Below, one piece after another: positions 1-10,302 of a stretch of DNA of 64,000 nt. The notes under the pieces are model-generated. The model was given only the letters and a program-made list of their open reading frames with translations, was not told where the DNA came from and made no database searches. Both the position numbers and the translations under genes were made by a program. Source of the DNA: Hippasteria phrygiana (taxonomy: Eukaryota; Echinodermata; Asteroidea; Valvatida; Goniasteridae); assembly GCA_037893225.1 (NCBI GenBank), contig JAZGUH010000491.1, positions 186,001 through 250,000 of the forward strand, in the 5' to 3' direction. The number at the start of each line of letters is the position of its first letter. Position 1 is the stretch's first letter.

Positions 1-44
1 GTTTTGGCCTAGGAAAATTTGTAGCAAGACAACCTTTTCAACTA

Positions 45-348
45 TTAACCCTAACATCCCTCCACCATTTTTCCTCTGATTTCAAATTGTTAAAGCTTCA
101 TGTAATCTCAATCCTCCAAAATCCTCTTATGGGGACCACTGATGAATCCTCCAAAAACCTCTAGGGGTTTTTGTAAACACCCTAATAACCTCAATCCTCC
201 GAAATCATCAAGCATCAGATTGGGCCTAATGACCTGACATCCTCCATTTTCCTCCAGAGGCAAAATCCTCTCATAAATGCCCTCAATCCTTCAAAATGCC
301 TCCTTTTGGCAAAGAGGATTTTGGAGGATTTGGGAAGGCTAGGGTTAA
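45..348. mobile_element. TTAA-bounded element, CCCTAAC family (family B)
   Basis: The element starts TTAACCCTAAC and ends CTAGGGTTAA, so TTAA is duplicated at both ends next to an inverted CCCTA terminus. The interior is built from variants of the phrase CCTCCAAAATCCTC. No coding capacity. It looks like a non-autonomous DNA element of piggyBac-like insertion style; that class is inferred from the TTAA target only. Confidence 0.55.
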
Positions 349-754
349 TGGAAGATTATAGGTGCCATTCTTACAAGGGACCAGTCAGAGTCACATTCCT
401 GCAATTATTACAAAATTGGTATCAATTTAAAGCTTGTGATCTAAACTATTCATTGATTGGCCGATCTGACCGATATTTCCACAAAAAAACCAATGAGAGA
501 CACTTTTAGGAGATACCAAGGCTACCCCATAATCGTGAGCTATTCATCTGCGGTGCGGAAATGAAGGCCAAACTTTAACGCTTGATTTCTACAATAGTGC
601 TGGATTATCTAATAAAACTAAAATTATCATAACTTTTTTAATACAGCTCCGATTTTAATCATTCTTTCATCATTTAAAAAGCTTATGATGTGTTCTTTCC
701 AATGGTATATCAATCTAGAAATGAATTTTTGCAATGAGAGACTGTTCTCTATTG

Positions 755-1048
755 TGGAAGTGCCGTGGGCTGGTGGTTTGGAGCAGTAAATTCGTGGTCT
801 GCGGGTAATTCTGCAAGTTGTGGGTTCGAGCCCAGTCCTGGGCTGTGGCACTTCTATGCTTAATATGGGTAGAGGCATTATTAATGCCTTGCAATAGACT
901 AGTTACCCATCCTGAGCCTATTCATACTGTGAAGAGATCAGATTATCTTGTTTCAGTGTGAGGGGCTGTTTCATCCACACTTTCCTCTGTAGCTCACACC
1001 TCGAGTGGCCTTTGGCCTTGTGATGGGCGACTTGCATATTAAAAAAAA
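755..1048 (+). mobile_element. tRNA-derived SINE
   Basis: An RNA polymerase III type B box (GTGGGTTCGAGCCCAGTC, near 818) follows a diverged tRNA-like head beginning GTGGGCTGGTGG. An unrelated body of about 190 bp ends next to an A-rich/CA-rich tail. This layout (tRNA head, body, simple-sequence tail) is that of a SINE. No second full copy was noted, although the body end resembles sequence near 43875. Confidence 0.5.
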
Positions 1049-1107
1049 AACACACACACACGCACCCGCACAAAACAAACAAACAAACAAACAAAAAACC
1101 AAGAAAT
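1039..1107. repeat. Microsatellite (A)n(CA)n(AAAC)n
   Basis: A poly-A run passes into CA dinucleotides and then into CAAA/AAAC tetranucleotides, directly after the SINE body. It is probably the expanded SINE tail. Confidence 0.8.
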
Positions 1108-1526
1108 AATCATATGGCTTTACCTTCAGGTGTATTCGGCTCCAGCAGATTCTCCTGAATTGCACCGTTTGCTGGCACAAAAAAGGTTTTTACACCTTCT
1201 TTGGGTGTGTACACATGGTACGAATTGAAATACCCATTCCATCTGTGTTCCTGACCACCAGTGGTGCTTGGCTATAGAAATAGCAATAAAAGAAACCAAT
1301 CAATTCATGTGATCTGTGCAGTTCTAAAAGTACTGGTAAGCAGTACAGGCTCGTTTGAGAAAGAACTCTCAGGTACAAAAAATGTTGTACCAGAAAATAA
1401 AATACAAAAGAAATGACAGCCTTTTTAATGTGCAAACTAGAATTGTCCCTTTTTTTATTTTTATTATTATTAACTGCACACCTGATACTCACTGAAACCC
1501 TCAGTGGAAGTGTTAGGTTAAAAATG

Positions 1527-1737
1527 ACCATGATTACTGAGAGAAGTCTGCATCATGTGGATTGCGTATTGTAAAATAAAACCGGCAATTATTTCTGCCA
1601 TGAAATAACAAAAAAGTGACTTTTGAGAGCTATTTTTATCAAGTCCCCTCTAGCCCGCTGGTGTCATTTGTCTGAAAGTCATCGCTGCGGGCAGCAAACA
1701 AATCTGACGTCATAGGACATACTCCCCTTTTGGATTA
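1527..1737 (+). mobile_element. Half copy of fold-back element (family F)
   Basis: This segment matches the left arm of the complete fold-back at 38247-38714. Shared landmarks are CTGAGAGAAGTCTGC, the run TTTCTGCCATGAAATAAC, AGTGACTTTTGAGAGCT and GCTGCGGGCAGCAAACAA. Only one arm is present, so the copy has lost its partner arm. Confidence 0.55.
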
Positions 1738-2070
1738 CATGGCTCGTGGTTAGTCCTTGGACACGTTAACTTTGCAGTGGCAAAGCATGTAAACCACGTG
1801 ATCAAAATGCATGTTTTACATTACAGTGGCTGTCCGCACTGGAATTTTTCAGAGATGTAAAACTGCCATGTAATTCTTCCGCTACACAGTTGGCATTGTA
1901 AAAGTTCCAGCTGCGGAGGGATAAACTGACAACCGACGATCGACACTTAACAATTTAAAAAAGTTTACCGGCTGTCTGCACTGGACTTAATTTGGTCGAC
2001 AACAGTCTCAGTATGTTTTACCAAAAAAAAGTCCAATGCGGACACGACTATAAAGTCCCCTTTTTGTACA

Positions 2071-2293
2071 TTAACCCTAACCCCTGTGGCACTTTTACGC
2101 GGAAGTGTCCTCAACCTGTCAAAATGCAACACTGTGCAGTATACCTATGGCACATTGATTGGACTTGGACAAATTGGGGCATCATAGCTCCATGTAAAGT
2201 AATGGTGCCAAGGCGCTACAGTCCCGAACCCATCAAAATTAGACAAAACCTGCTATTGGAGTTTGTAAGGCTTGGGGTAGTTAGGCTTTTCAT
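2071..2293 (-). mobile_element. Diverged CCCTAAC-family element
   Basis: It begins TTAACCCTAAC. Its inside resembles, in reverse orientation and with divergence, the element found almost identically at 48307 and 54517 (shared words GGTGCCAAGGC, TCATAGCTCCATG-like, CATTGATTGG-like). The right terminus is degraded. It lies just downstream of the CYLD exon ending at 2323. Confidence 0.4.
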
Positions 2294-2322
2294 GGAATTG
2301 CCCATATGTACTTAGTACTTAC

Positions 2323-2634
2323 CACTTCAACCACAATATGGGGTTCAGTCATACCAGGCAGACGAACCATATGAACAACTTTACCATAACTCCAGGAACT
2401 ACCGTCTTCAACGCCAACAGTCATGCCTTTTTGTATTTCACCGTAAATTGTCAGCTCCTCAAGCTGTTCTGGCAATTTCTGCTTCAACCGTGGCGTATTC
2501 TCATAGACGGATGGTTCAGGACTTGGGACCAACTTGGTTATGGGCACAAAGAGTGCACAGTCAGGTTCAGTCTCGAAGTAACGCTTCTTACAAAACTCCC
2601 CATCTGATGTTCCCTGGCCCCTGTGTTTAGCATC
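2323..2634 (-). CDS. CYLD: CYLD exon: end of CAP-Gly 1, linker, start of second CAP-Gly-like domain
   Basis: This 312-bp exon (104 codons, phase 0 at both ends) follows the exon at 4273-5088. The acceptor is a TTTTAG and the donor is GTAAGT. It opens with the residues HRGQGTSDGEF, the counterpart of the conserved GRGQGFTDG loop of the first CYLD CAP-Gly domain. A typical CAP-Gly end follows, with CALFVPITKLVPS. The last 35 residues (QKGMTVGVEDGSSWSYGKVV) resemble the start of CYLD's second CAP-Gly-like module. CYLD is a Lys63/Met1-linkage deubiquitinase that restrains NF-kB signalling and binds microtubules and NEMO through CAP-Gly domains. The remaining exons, including the USP domain, would lie left of position 1 or in unrecognised small exons. 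Confidence 0.8.
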
Positions 2635-2668
2635 CTAAAAGCAAACATTGTCAACAGATACAGTTTTG

Positions 2669-2892
2669 TTAACCCCTTGAGTACGGTTATTTACAGGATG
2701 CACCGGGGTGTCGCGTCCGCTTTTGCAGCCAAGCGAAACGGACACAATGTGCTTGTGTAGTCAAGCGTAACAAACAATAATCCAACAATGGACTGAAACT
2801 GCACAAATAGCGGCTATAGGCGTTATCTGGCCTGGTGGCACTGTTTGTTGTTTTTGTGCGCTATTTGGCGTCATCCATACGCAAGGGGTTAA
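2669..2892 (+). mobile_element. TTAA MITE, CCCCTTGAGTACGG family (family A)
   Basis: The terminal inverted repeats are TTAACCCCTTGAGTACGG at the left and TACGCAAGGGGTTAA at the right. The interior has the family words TCCAACAATGG and TGCACAAA and a GGCCTGGTGGCACTGTTTG block. The element is 224 bp and non-coding. It sits in the CYLD intron only 34 bp from the splice acceptor at 2635. Other copies are at 5734, 10303, 12284, 17777 and 34772. Confidence 0.75.
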
Positions 2893-3540
2893 TGAGTAAG
2901 GAAATTTGAAAAATGACCCCTTTCCATTTTAGTTGCCTGAAAGTGCATACCACCAGAGTGTCCCACGGTAGATATTGTGGGAAGCCCAAGCATACCCCCT
3001 CCCACAACACAATAGACCGTGTAAGTCTCGCGCATAAAGGTCACAATTGACCTTCTGGGCACCTCCGAGCCGCCGGCTATAGGACTTTTACGTGTTGTTG
3101 ATTTTGTTTTCTATAATACTTTGTTTTTTAAGAAGATCTGAACCAAGAAACGGCCATGGATGATAAATTCAAAATTAATTTTACAATATATGAAAACATA
3201 CATGACTGTCTAAATTATTGAAGAAAAGTAGGAAAAAATGTTTGACCCGAGCGTCAGGTTGCAACGTGATTGGCTCATTGTTGGGAAGAGAAAGCCCGGC
3301 CCCCAAAACCCCTGTACTGCATCCTCTGGCACTGCGGACGTAGGTGAACGTACATACTGCATATGGTCTACGCTATTCAGACTGGCACGTGAACCAGAAC
3401 AATGGCGAATGACGTACGTATGACGTACTAGACTTTTCTGTTCTCCTTTTCCCTGATTTGATATTTCGTTCACATTTTGTAAATTAAAATGAAAAATAAT
3501 ATTTTGCTAAAAGTTTTTATTGTACCTTTCAGTAAAAAAG

Positions 3541-3712
3541 ATACTGACAATTTGGGAGACCACCAACATATGGCAAGATAGCTCAGTTGGTGGAGTGCCG
3601 GTACGGTATTCCGGAGTCGCAGGTTCGAATCCCGCTCCAGCCAGTTTTCTTTGTTCACTTTGAAAATGTATTCAAATTTACCTAGTCAGTTTCCCTTGTG
3701 GATTGTTTTTAA
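3541..3712 (+). mobile_element. tRNA-derived SINE (family S1, copy 1)
   Basis: A tRNA-like core has A-box GATAGCTCAGTTGGTGGAG and B-box GCAGGTTCGAATCCCGC, preceded by a leader ACAATTTGGGAGACC. It is followed by a body reading CTTTGTTCACTTTGAAAATG and CAGTTTCCCTTGTGG. The same order occurs inverted at 41089 and, more decayed, near 44825. The anticodon arm does not fold cleanly, so this is a SINE and not a working tRNA gene. It lies in the CYLD intron. Confidence 0.65.
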
Positions 3713-4272
3713 AAAAACAGCGTCAAAACAAATTATTTCAAGAAAATTACTCGCTTTACACGTTGAAGCTCCTATTTGAGGTGCCCGGAAGTTTGGTTTC
3801 TCGTAAACTGTTATACGTTCTCGAGGTAAACTTACACGCTCTATTGCCTCAGCCTTAGTCAGAATTGGTGATAAGTGGTCCAAACATGAAGATAACACTT
3901 CCGAAATGGGACTTGACTTCTTGAAAACTGCAAGATAGACTAGGCTCGACTGAGTGTTCCACTTTCAAGTTTCAGTTGTTACAATTGTATCATATCAACT
4001 ACACTGTACAACTGCAATATTAGGCTGGCTCAGGTCTACGGCAGAATGCAGTCTGATCATAGCCTTTGAAATAGAGGAACTTAGGATACAGTACACTTTA
4101 TTTTCAAAAGCCAACTTCTTTCCAAATATGCAGAACTGCAGTTATAGGATGTAAAAAATGACAGAGTAAAACTACACGTAACCTCATTTGCGGCCATTTT
4201 TCCTTGGCGTATGCTCTGGGAATCACATGGGGAGGCTAGTTTTATTCTATGACTTAATTAGCATGGACTTAC

Positions 4273-5088
4273 TATCAATTCTATGCCAAATTGTGTCCCT
4301 GTTCGATTCCCTTGTAAAGGTCCGATGTACCTCACAACAGCATTGACATCTTCAAATAGAGAGGTGCTGTCATTTCTATGTTGCACTTTCACCGAAGACC
4401 CTTGCTTCAAGCCTAGAGCATACGGTAATAGTTCTTCATCCTGAAAACTATGTAGCCGCATCGAATCTGTGGAAATGGCTTCCAACAAATCCTTTTCTTT
4501 CAAGGTTATTCTGGCCACTTCAGAGCTGCCACATTCAAACCTCACGTCCCCATTAAGTTGCCTGACCAGAAAGCGACATTCGCTTCTGTTGTGGGACCTG
4601 GGTCCCTTGCCATGAGGGACATCCCTTCCTTGAAGCAGTGAGCCTCGTAGGATTTTCTTAGACGAGGGTCCATGGCGCTGTGAAAGGATCGACTCGCTAG
4701 GTTTTCCTTGAACTTCTATGTCCTTCAGGAGAATAAAGTATATTTCTTCCTGTTGTTGAGGTGTGTCATAGATTTGGTCGGAAGTACTCCACTGGGCCGT
4801 AAGTGCTGGTGCACCCACTCCAGTAACTCTGCCAGTCACTGTAGCACCTTTGACCCAGGACAATGCATTTGCTCCTGCAGCACCCGTGTTTGTGACACCT
4901 TTGCCTCTGCTCATGGCTCCTTTACTAGTTTCTGTAGTTCCTTTACCAGGGACCACAGCACTCCTGCTAGTTGATTTGGCACCTGAAGCTGGGTACGCGT
5001 ACATGGCACTTTTGCTAGTGGTTCCAGTGCCCCTGCCTGTGTCTGGGGCACCTCTGCCGTTGCTGCCCCTGTGGTGTGGTGCTGCCAT
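4273..5088 (-). CDS. CYLD: CYLD-like N-terminal exon with first CAP-Gly domain
   Basis: The exon reads 272 codons from the Met at 5088 (MAAPHHRGSN) to a consensus donor GTAAGT at 4272-4267. The first ~85 residues are a low-complexity Gly/Thr/Ser/Ala stretch with imperfect GKG-T repeats and are not part of known CYLD homology. From about residue 95, the pattern EEIYFILLKDIEV, followed by RHGPSSKKI, matches the start of vertebrate CYLD. From about residue 225, SSVKVQHRND and VVRYIGPL..GTQFGIELI match the first CAP-Gly domain, completed in the exon at 2323-2634. The frame stays open upstream to 5160 without a stop, so the true start could be further up or in another exon. I chose the Met at 5088 because MAAP is a typical start context and because two closer Mets fall in an unconserved MYMY run. 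Confidence 0.75.
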
Positions 5089-5733
5089 GTTACCAGCAGT
5101 GTACATGTACATTACTAGGAAAGTAGAGTAGGTTATTCTTCCCTCATCATCTACCAACAAAATTGAAATTTCAAATTAAGGGACATTGTGACAAATTCAG
5201 CCCAGGGTTTAAAGAAGGAACACAAAGCAGCCGTATGAGTATGGAGGAAGGACTCGTAAGGAGTTCGAACAGTACGACTCCAGAGAGACAATGTTCGCTG
5301 CTACCGGCGATTTAACAAACAATGGACTGATTCAAATTACGCGCGCCCTGTGAGCCTGGAATTTCAGGAATTTAGTTTCCACAGATATCGTTTTAAGCCC
5401 AAATTTCACTTTTGGACACAGCAGGAGACAAATATTAAGGCATGTTTGAAATGTTTCGTCGAATAATGATGGTACATTCAAACTTTTGTTTGACTATAGG
5501 AGACTGTGGGAGAATGATCTGTGATAAGAATATGAGACTAAATTTTCCAAGAATGTTAGTTTTCATTAAAATGGACGTACGTTGACTTATAAATGTCACA
5601 TTTGATGCAAGAAACAGCAATGAAAATGAAATTTCATGATGCATCGTACCGGATGTTTCGTCTGCACAAGATTCCCTACAAGGAACAGCAGTCAGCGAAT
5701 GAAGTAACAAATACCTTTGAGGAGAAGCGACTT

Positions 5734-6022
5734 TTAACCCCTTGAGTACGGTATTTTACGGGAGACGTCGGGGTGCCGCGGCGGCTCTGGCAGCCAAGCA
5801 AACCACTACAATGTGTCTGTGCAGTCAAGTGTAACCTATACACAATAATCCAACAATGGATTGAAACTGCACAAACAGCGGCCAATGGCGTCATCCGGCC
5901 TGGTGGCACTGTTTAATCCAACAATGGATTGAAACTGCACAAACAGAGGCCAATTGCGTCAATCGGCCTGGTGGCACTGTTTTTTTTGCGCCATATTCCG
6001 TCATCCGTACGCAAGAGGTTAA
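5734..6022 (+). mobile_element. TTAA MITE family A, with internal 67-bp duplication
   Basis: It starts TTAACCCCTTGAGTACGG and ends CCGTACGCAAGAGGTTAA. Inside, the segment that starts AATCCAACAATGGATTGAAA and ends GGTGGCACTGTTT occurs twice in a row (5848-5914 and 5915-5981). The copy at 17777 shows the same doubled block, which marks a subfamily. Confidence 0.75.
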
Positions 6023-6485
6023 GGGCCAGTGGGTTATATTTTTACTGGCCAATTGGCGGCCGCAAACCCTGCACACAAAGGCCAGCAGAGACTGTGTGTC
6101 CAATGTCATATGAGCAACGTTTTGGGAAAGGAACATAGACTGATTATAACATGTGTAGACTGATCACCCACTGGCGTGGGTCTAGTATCCCTAGTTGATC
6201 AAAAAGTTTTGATTCCAACATTAGTTTTCCAGTTTGAATTCATATGTAAGTATATGGCGAGGTTAACTGTTCATAATCAAGTGCAGGCTAACATTAACCC
6301 TAACCTCCTAGGTAGGGTGCATGCAAAAAATCAGAAAGAGTTTATAACAAACCCTACCAAAATCGGGAACAGAAAAATCTTGGAAAATAACCAACCCTCC
6401 TTGATAGCAACTGTCTAAACATGATGTGGCACAACCTGTTATTTCAAGATTTATGTCGGCGTGCTTATTGAAAGTCAACATTTGC

Positions 6486-6826
6486 ACGATGGGTCCGAGT
6501 TGGTCATCGTTGGGTCCGAGTTGGCATGGGTCCGAGTTGGTCGTGGGTCCGAGTTGGTCGTGGGTCCGAGTTGGTCGTGGGTCCGACTTTGCCGTGGGTC
6601 CGAGTTGGTTGTGGGTCCGACTTTGCCGTGGGTCCGAGTTGGTTGTGGGTCCGACTTGGTTTGGGTCCGACTTGGTTTGGGTCCGACTTGGTTTGGGTCC
6701 GACTTGGTTTGGGTCCGACTTGGTTTGGGTCCGACTTGGTTTGGGTCCGACTTGGTTTGGGTCCGACTTGGTTTGGGTCCGACTTGGTTTGGGTCCGACT
6801 TGGTTTGGGTCCGAGTTGACTCGAAA
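6486..6826. repeat. 16-bp minisatellite (GGGTCCGACTTGGTTT)
   Basis: About 20 tandem copies of a 16-bp unit. The left half is variable (GAGTTGGTCGT, GACTTTGCCGT variants). The right half is ten or more nearly identical GGGTCCGACTTGGTTT units. No unit contains a stop codon in any frame and 16 is not a multiple of 3, so all six frames stay open. The long ORFs here are an artefact of the repeat. Confidence 0.9.
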
Positions 6827-7221
6827 CCAGCACAAGTATACCATGGCTGTAGTACCTTTATGCAATGCACACTTCCGGTTTCTCCGTAAAAAGGGTCCAG
6901 GCTAGCACGGGCCTCGTCAATGCGGAGGAAGGATCCTTCCTTCATGGTCAGTGCCAGTGGGTTAAAATTATTGTGGACAAAAATGTGTAACTGCTTTAAT
7001 TTCTGAATAATTATCACCATATGGTACTCCACAACATTCATTACGTGAAATCTACGAGTTTCCTTGTCAACTCACCGTACAATTGAGAAAATAGCGCTCC
7101 CAATTAAGGCCTGGAATTAAAACTGGGTAACGCGACGCGACGGGGAAAGACCCTGATGTAATGCAAAAACCGCAAAAGAGGGCGCTATTTATTGACTGTC
7201 GTCTCTGTAGCTCTGAGTAGC

Positions 7222-7640
7222 AGACAACCGCAAGAATTCCTGGATATAATTTACTCATCCTCATATTTACCATTAATCCACAAACCTACCAGGGTAACGA
7301 GCACATCTGCCACTCTTATTGACAACATCTTTTCAAATATATTACCCCCTCCGAAATCTGGAATTATTATTACTGATTTATCTGATCACTTTCCAATATT
7401 TACCTCCCTCCCACTCAAACTAAATAGTTGTAATGACCAGTATACCCCGACTCGTGATTACTCAAGTGATAACCTCACTAATCTTAAACATGAACTTTCT
7501 ACTTGTGATTGGAGCACAGTCTTAAATGCCAGAGATGCTAATTTAGCCGTTGACAATTTTATTGATATTTTTAAAGGTAGTTTAGATAAACATGTTCCTG
7601 TTAGGCAGCATAAACCGAAATCATGCAAATTAAAGGGGCT
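7222..7640 (+). pseudogene. Non-LTR retrotransposon, end of endonuclease domain
   Basis: The reading frame has EFLDIIYSSSYLPLIHKPTRV, then TLIDNIFSN, then TDLSDHFPIF. These are the C-terminal motifs of the APE-type endonuclease of Jockey/CR1-like LINEs (LIDNI, SDH). The frame ends near KHVPVRQHKPKSC, where the reading frame breaks into unrelated sequence. The downstream continuation, starting KCPWITVSLSKSI, is found 6.7 kb away at 14304. The two pieces are read as one LINE split by later insertions. Confidence 0.75.
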
Positions 7641-8940
7641 GTGTCGTCACGATCATAGCAGGCTTGCGGCTGTACACTGAATCCCGAACTCATGAACGCA
7701 GATGAACCCAGTAACTGCAAATAATACCCCACGACCGCGCGCTGACCTACAGGGCTCGCGCGCGCTGACCCACAGGGCGCGCGCGCCAGATCAGATTACA
7801 ATTGCAATGACTGCTGCATGCATGATCCTGTAGTTATGATACATACTGCATGTACAAGTATTTTGTATGTGTTTGTGCCACCAAAAATATACGATAGGCC
7901 TACAGTCGAACATAGTCCGTGACACCCCACCCGCCAAACGAAAATAAGTAAATAAGTAAATCTGTATTTATAATTGTAAAATAAATAATGCACCAGCCCC
8001 TTCCTATACAAAAATAAAGTTGTAGGCCTATGTATCGAAATAAATTTTGACTAAAATCGGCTGTGCGTGCAATGATGAGCAAATCAAAGTAAAACAGCTA
8101 TACTGATGCCGATATTGAGTCCACGACCTTGTGTTACATTTGACGGCAGGAATTTATGGAAAGTTACATCATAAGAGTTATTTCAACACTATCAAATAAT
8201 AAACACAATAATAACAGGTATTACCAATAAATAATGTACGCCAAACAAATGAGATTTCACCAGTGGCGAGTAAATCCGTGTCGAAAAGTGGGGATGATTA
8301 TTGAATTTGTCAACAAGTACTGCATCTTGAACTTTTTCTCAACGGGTGATACCCCTGCCCTAAACACCGCTTGAAATGTGAAACATCACTTTGTGTACAA
8401 TTTCCCCTTTTTAAATTTACGAAACAAAAAAGAAATACCAATCGGCGGGCCCCTGAACTCCTTCCCCGTGTTTACGCCACTGGCGCACAGATCCCCACAT
8501 CACTATGATAAAGATGACTACCGAAGAAACAAAGAAATAAACACCCCGACAAATATTCAAACAACCCTAATTTTCACCTGTTTTGCACGAATTATTCGCT
8601 TATTACTTTTTATGACATGAACAATTCACATACCGAGTACATGGATCGGATGTATACTGTACATGTAATGTATGTACTGTACATGTTGACTATACATTAC
8701 ATGTAGACTTGATGTGCGGAAATGTTGTTTCACACAGCGAGTTGTTGACAAGTGCCATTGGAATAGCGACCAAGTAAAGTTGTTTCAGCTCTATCTATCA
8801 ACTGCTTAAAAAAAAATGTACTTCTAAGTTCTAGATTTTAATTTTTTTTTTCGCTGCTAAAGAACTGTCTGCAGCCACTACCCGAGCATGATTTGTTATT
8901 AAAGTGACGGGTCAAAATAAGCCTGAAGCTTTTTATCGAC
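7640..8940. other. Unassigned insertion sequence within the LINE
   Basis: There is no recognisable gene. It contains a short GC block (7728-7790) with CAGGGCGCGCGCGCC-type repeats and many TACATGTA words near 8640-8705. Its left edge, TTAAAGGGGCTGTG at 7631, is where LINE homology stops. Confidence 0.4.
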
Positions 8941-8946
8941 CTAAGT

Positions 8947-9303
8947 TTACAAGCAAGATACGAACAAGATACATCCAGATGAATGTACACATAATACATA
9001 GACCCTTTTACGGATACCCCGCCTGTGGGATTTTGTTGGATGTTCATTAGGAGTGTCTCCTTCTGAATCTGTGTAGACGTCACTGTAATTAAGGCTGGAC
9101 TTTGGTCGTTTTCTTTTTTGAGTTTGAAACTGCGTATTACTTTGTGCCTGGCTATATACTACGTCAAAGGTTGATCGTGGATGATCGTCATGATTTGTAT
9201 GACCTTGAGCATCCATTGGGGTTTGTTGCGAAAGTTTATCCCATGATATGTCATCAGAAACTGAATCTGAATCTGTGGATAAATCGGCTATTACCGATAT
9301 CTA
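8947..9303 (-). CDS. Unknown acidic/basic protein fragment
   Basis: The frame stays open on the minus strand from a stop at 9304 for about 115 residues. It begins IADLSTDSDSVSDDISWDKL and continues through a KRKRPKSS stretch and an acidic patch YTDSEGDTP. The composition is protein-like and unlike the neighbouring non-coding repeats. No family is recognised. It lies inside the DNA that splits the LINE, so a transposon-encoded protein remnant is the likeliest explanation. Confidence 0.3.
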
Positions 9304-9552
9304 GAAGGGAGTATTCCAATACACCTCGCGATTTAATGATATTGCTTACCTGTGTCCTAAAAGGTAAAGTTAGTGATCAAGGATCAGCCGTTGATGAGGG
9401 GCAAAATTTAAATTTCGCGCCACACAGACACGTCCGCACCACGTCACCGCTCGACAGGAAGTTTTTCCGATTTTGCATACTTTGCGACGTCGACATAGAA
9501 CCGACGCCACACAAAGACCATGGTGAGAATTCTATATTGTAATTGTGGGACT

Positions 9553-9680
9553 GACTGTATAAGTACCGAAGTGATGACGTCAATCAATACAATGTTTGGA
9601 ACCAGAATACATTCTAAACTGCATTTGTTTGGAACCATTGCCGCGGCAACTGACGTCAGACTTCGGTACTCTATACAGTA
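9553..9680 (+). mobile_element. Short MITE with ACTGTATA-AGTACCGAAGT termini
   Basis: Inverted termini ACTGTATAAGTACCGAAGT and ACTTCGGTACTCTATACAGT enclose about 90 bp. The enclosed sequence has GATGACGTCA and TGACGTCA blocks and GTTTGGAACCA twice. A reversed copy is at 24592-24701. Confidence 0.65.
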
Positions 9681-9892
9681 GGCCTCAACCTCGTTACCAT
9701 GGGTACGATCTTGCGGCGCCATGTTTTCCCACCATGCCTTGCGCGATCTTAAGGAACGCACACGCGCCCATGGAGAGTCGAGGATGAGTAGGCCTATATA
9801 CAGTTGTCTACCTAGTCTTGGTTCAAGACGTTGTTACGTATATACGCGATAACCGGCCGCCGCGAGAGGGCGTTATCACGACGAAATATTAA

Positions 9893-9930
9893 GCACGAAC
9901 GGCCAGTAACAACGTCTTGGGAATTTCGTA
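9893..9930. repeat. Left arm of a 37-bp inverted repeat
   Basis: This arm is the reverse complement (one mismatch) of 14251-14288; the core word is GTAACAACGTCTTGGGAATT. The pair flanks the 1.98-kb tandem duplication. A shorter inverted copy of AAGACGTTGTTAC lies at 9827. Confidence 0.7.
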
Positions 9931-10302
9931 GAAGCCGTGTTGTGCGCACGCACCTGCTTAGCCCAATAATTGCAGCGCGCATTATGTAGTTTGCACCTTC
10001 CAATTCCCCGTCGTATCTCCCTCGCGTCGATCGTCACAGTTGCAAGACGTCGCATGCGAACACGAGCGGTGGACTTGACACTGCAGCCGCTAGCGCATAG
10101 CCGGCAAAGCATAGCAGCTTCGATCGCGAACGGCGCCCCTTCGCCAGTATAGATAGCTACCAGACTATTGTGCAACTTCATGGCAGCTCTTCTTCGTATG
10201 TGCGCGTGCGTGAAGAGAAAATGTTCCTCATTTTCATACAGAATTGCGCATGCGCACTAGTTTCCCTCATTTTTCAAATTTACAGTTATAAAGCCATGAC
10301 TC

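Noticed and set aside
45..348. Interstitial telomere repeat.
   Set aside because: Only one or two CCCTAA units occur at each element end, always next to TTAA, so they are element termini rather than telomere arrays.
1124..1171. Possible 48-bp CYLD exon on the minus strand (acceptor TTTTTTGTGCCAG, donor GTAAAG, one frame reading NGAIQENLLEPNTPE).
   Set aside because: The splice sites are reasonable, but in the phase required by the exon ending at 2323 it reads QTVQFRRICWSRIHLK, which has no CYLD similarity. Intermediate exons would be needed.
3571..3643. Functional tRNA gene.
   Set aside because: It has A and B boxes but the anticodon arm does not fold properly, and the same sequence recurs with a shared body, so it is a SINE.
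6308..7041. Overlapping 100-190-residue ORFs on both strands.
   Set aside because: They are produced by the stop-free 16-bp minisatellite.
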